DNA from: Cesiribacter sp.
GTDB taxonomy: Bacteria > Bacteroidota > Bacteroidia > Cytophagales > Cyclobacteriaceae
Length of the DNA: 14,893 bases
Reading direction: 5' to 3'
NCBI GenBank assembly: GCA_030147305.1
Contig: JASLAE010000462.1
Span: forward strand, 1-14,893
The notes under the pieces: generated by a model
What the model saw: the letters and a program-made list of their open reading frames with translations, nothing else
Told to the model about the DNA's origin: nothing
Database searches by the model: none
Part shown: piece by piece, positions 14,677-14,893 of the stretch
Layout of the letters: each line of letters begins with the position of its first letter
How positions within the stretch are numbered: the stretch's first letter is position 1
Program-made: the position numbers and the translations under genes

Positions 14677-14893
14677 GTGCTGCATCGGTAATCAGGTGCT
14701 TGTATTTATTATACAGGAAGGAGATGATCAGCAGTAAAACACCCAGGGATACCAGCACAATGGTTTTCCCGATGGTGTCCAGGTGGCTGAGGTCGTAGAG
14801 GAACAGCTTCAGCAGCGTAATGGCAAAGAGCACAAAAGCGCCCAGGCGCAGGTGCTTTTTCTGCTGGCGCATGCCAGCCACAATCACTGCCAG
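14669..14893 (-). CDS. DUF2339-type polytopic membrane protein (partial, only the C-terminus)
   Basis: The frame enters from the right edge and ends at TAA 14671-14669, giving the last 74 residues. They contain two membrane helices (about LGAFVLFAITLLKLFLYDL and TIVLVSLGVLLLIISFLY) joined by the loop SHLDTIGK, then a basic end. The KLFLYDLS.L loop and the SFLYNKYK ending resemble the C-terminus of DUF2339 proteins, large multi-pass membrane proteins of unknown function. The overlapping DUF3999 gene supports the call. Most of the gene is outside the window, so length and intactness cannot be judged. Confidence 0.72.
   Translation of the reverse strand: MAVIVAGMRQQKKHLRLGAFVLFAITLLKLFLYDLSHLDTIGKTIVLVSLGVLLLIISFLYNKYKHLITDAAHE

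Overview
The window reads as ordinary chromosome from a Bacteroidota bacterium, most likely order Cytophagales. The basis is a type IX secretion (T9SS) C-terminal sorting domain on a secreted M43 metalloprotease, an Mrp protein of the form I associate with this phylum (no C-terminal CxxC), weak or absent Shine-Dalgarno sites, and one TAnnTTTG-type -7 box. These point to a lineage, not a species. I see no rRNA, tRNA, CRISPR array, phage, plasmid or insertion sequence.

Layout, left to right. (1) 1-3461, minus strand: a two-gene cell-wall unit. A double-length D-Ala-D-Ala ligase (two complete ATP-grasp ligase modules in one 898-residue chain) overlaps by ATGA a membrane-anchored PASTA-repeat protein that runs off the left edge. 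(2) 3462-3736: non-coding, with a GC-rich 14-bp tandem repeat. (3) 3737-6793, minus: a large secreted cytophagalysin-type protease with duplicated accessory domains and a T9SS signal. (4) 6826-6864: a strong hairpin terminator. (5) 6876-8232, minus: the iron-sulfur pair mrp then a NifU-domain protein, 4 bp apart. (6) 8233-8561: divergent spacer with a 12-bp palindrome. (7) 8562-11084, plus: priA, replication restart helicase. (8) 11289-12365, plus: a membrane acyltransferase with a plausible phylum-type promoter. (9) 12390-12619, minus: a decayed, frameshifted histidine-kinase C-terminus. (10) 12784-14893, minus: a same-strand run of DUF2339 (partial), DUF3999, ywbE and a small cupin.

The most interesting item is the ligase. 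Its halves differ at positions known to set activity and specificity in single-domain Ddl: the N-terminal half has Tyr at the DdlB Tyr216 position and Asp in place of Glu270, while the C-terminal half has Phe (as in depsipeptide ligases) and Cys in or next to the Ser150 position. This suggests the two halves have split roles. The second useful observation is the kinase relic, which is easily missed because it is split across two frames. I did not find a clearly new multi-gene system; most of the window is housekeeping.
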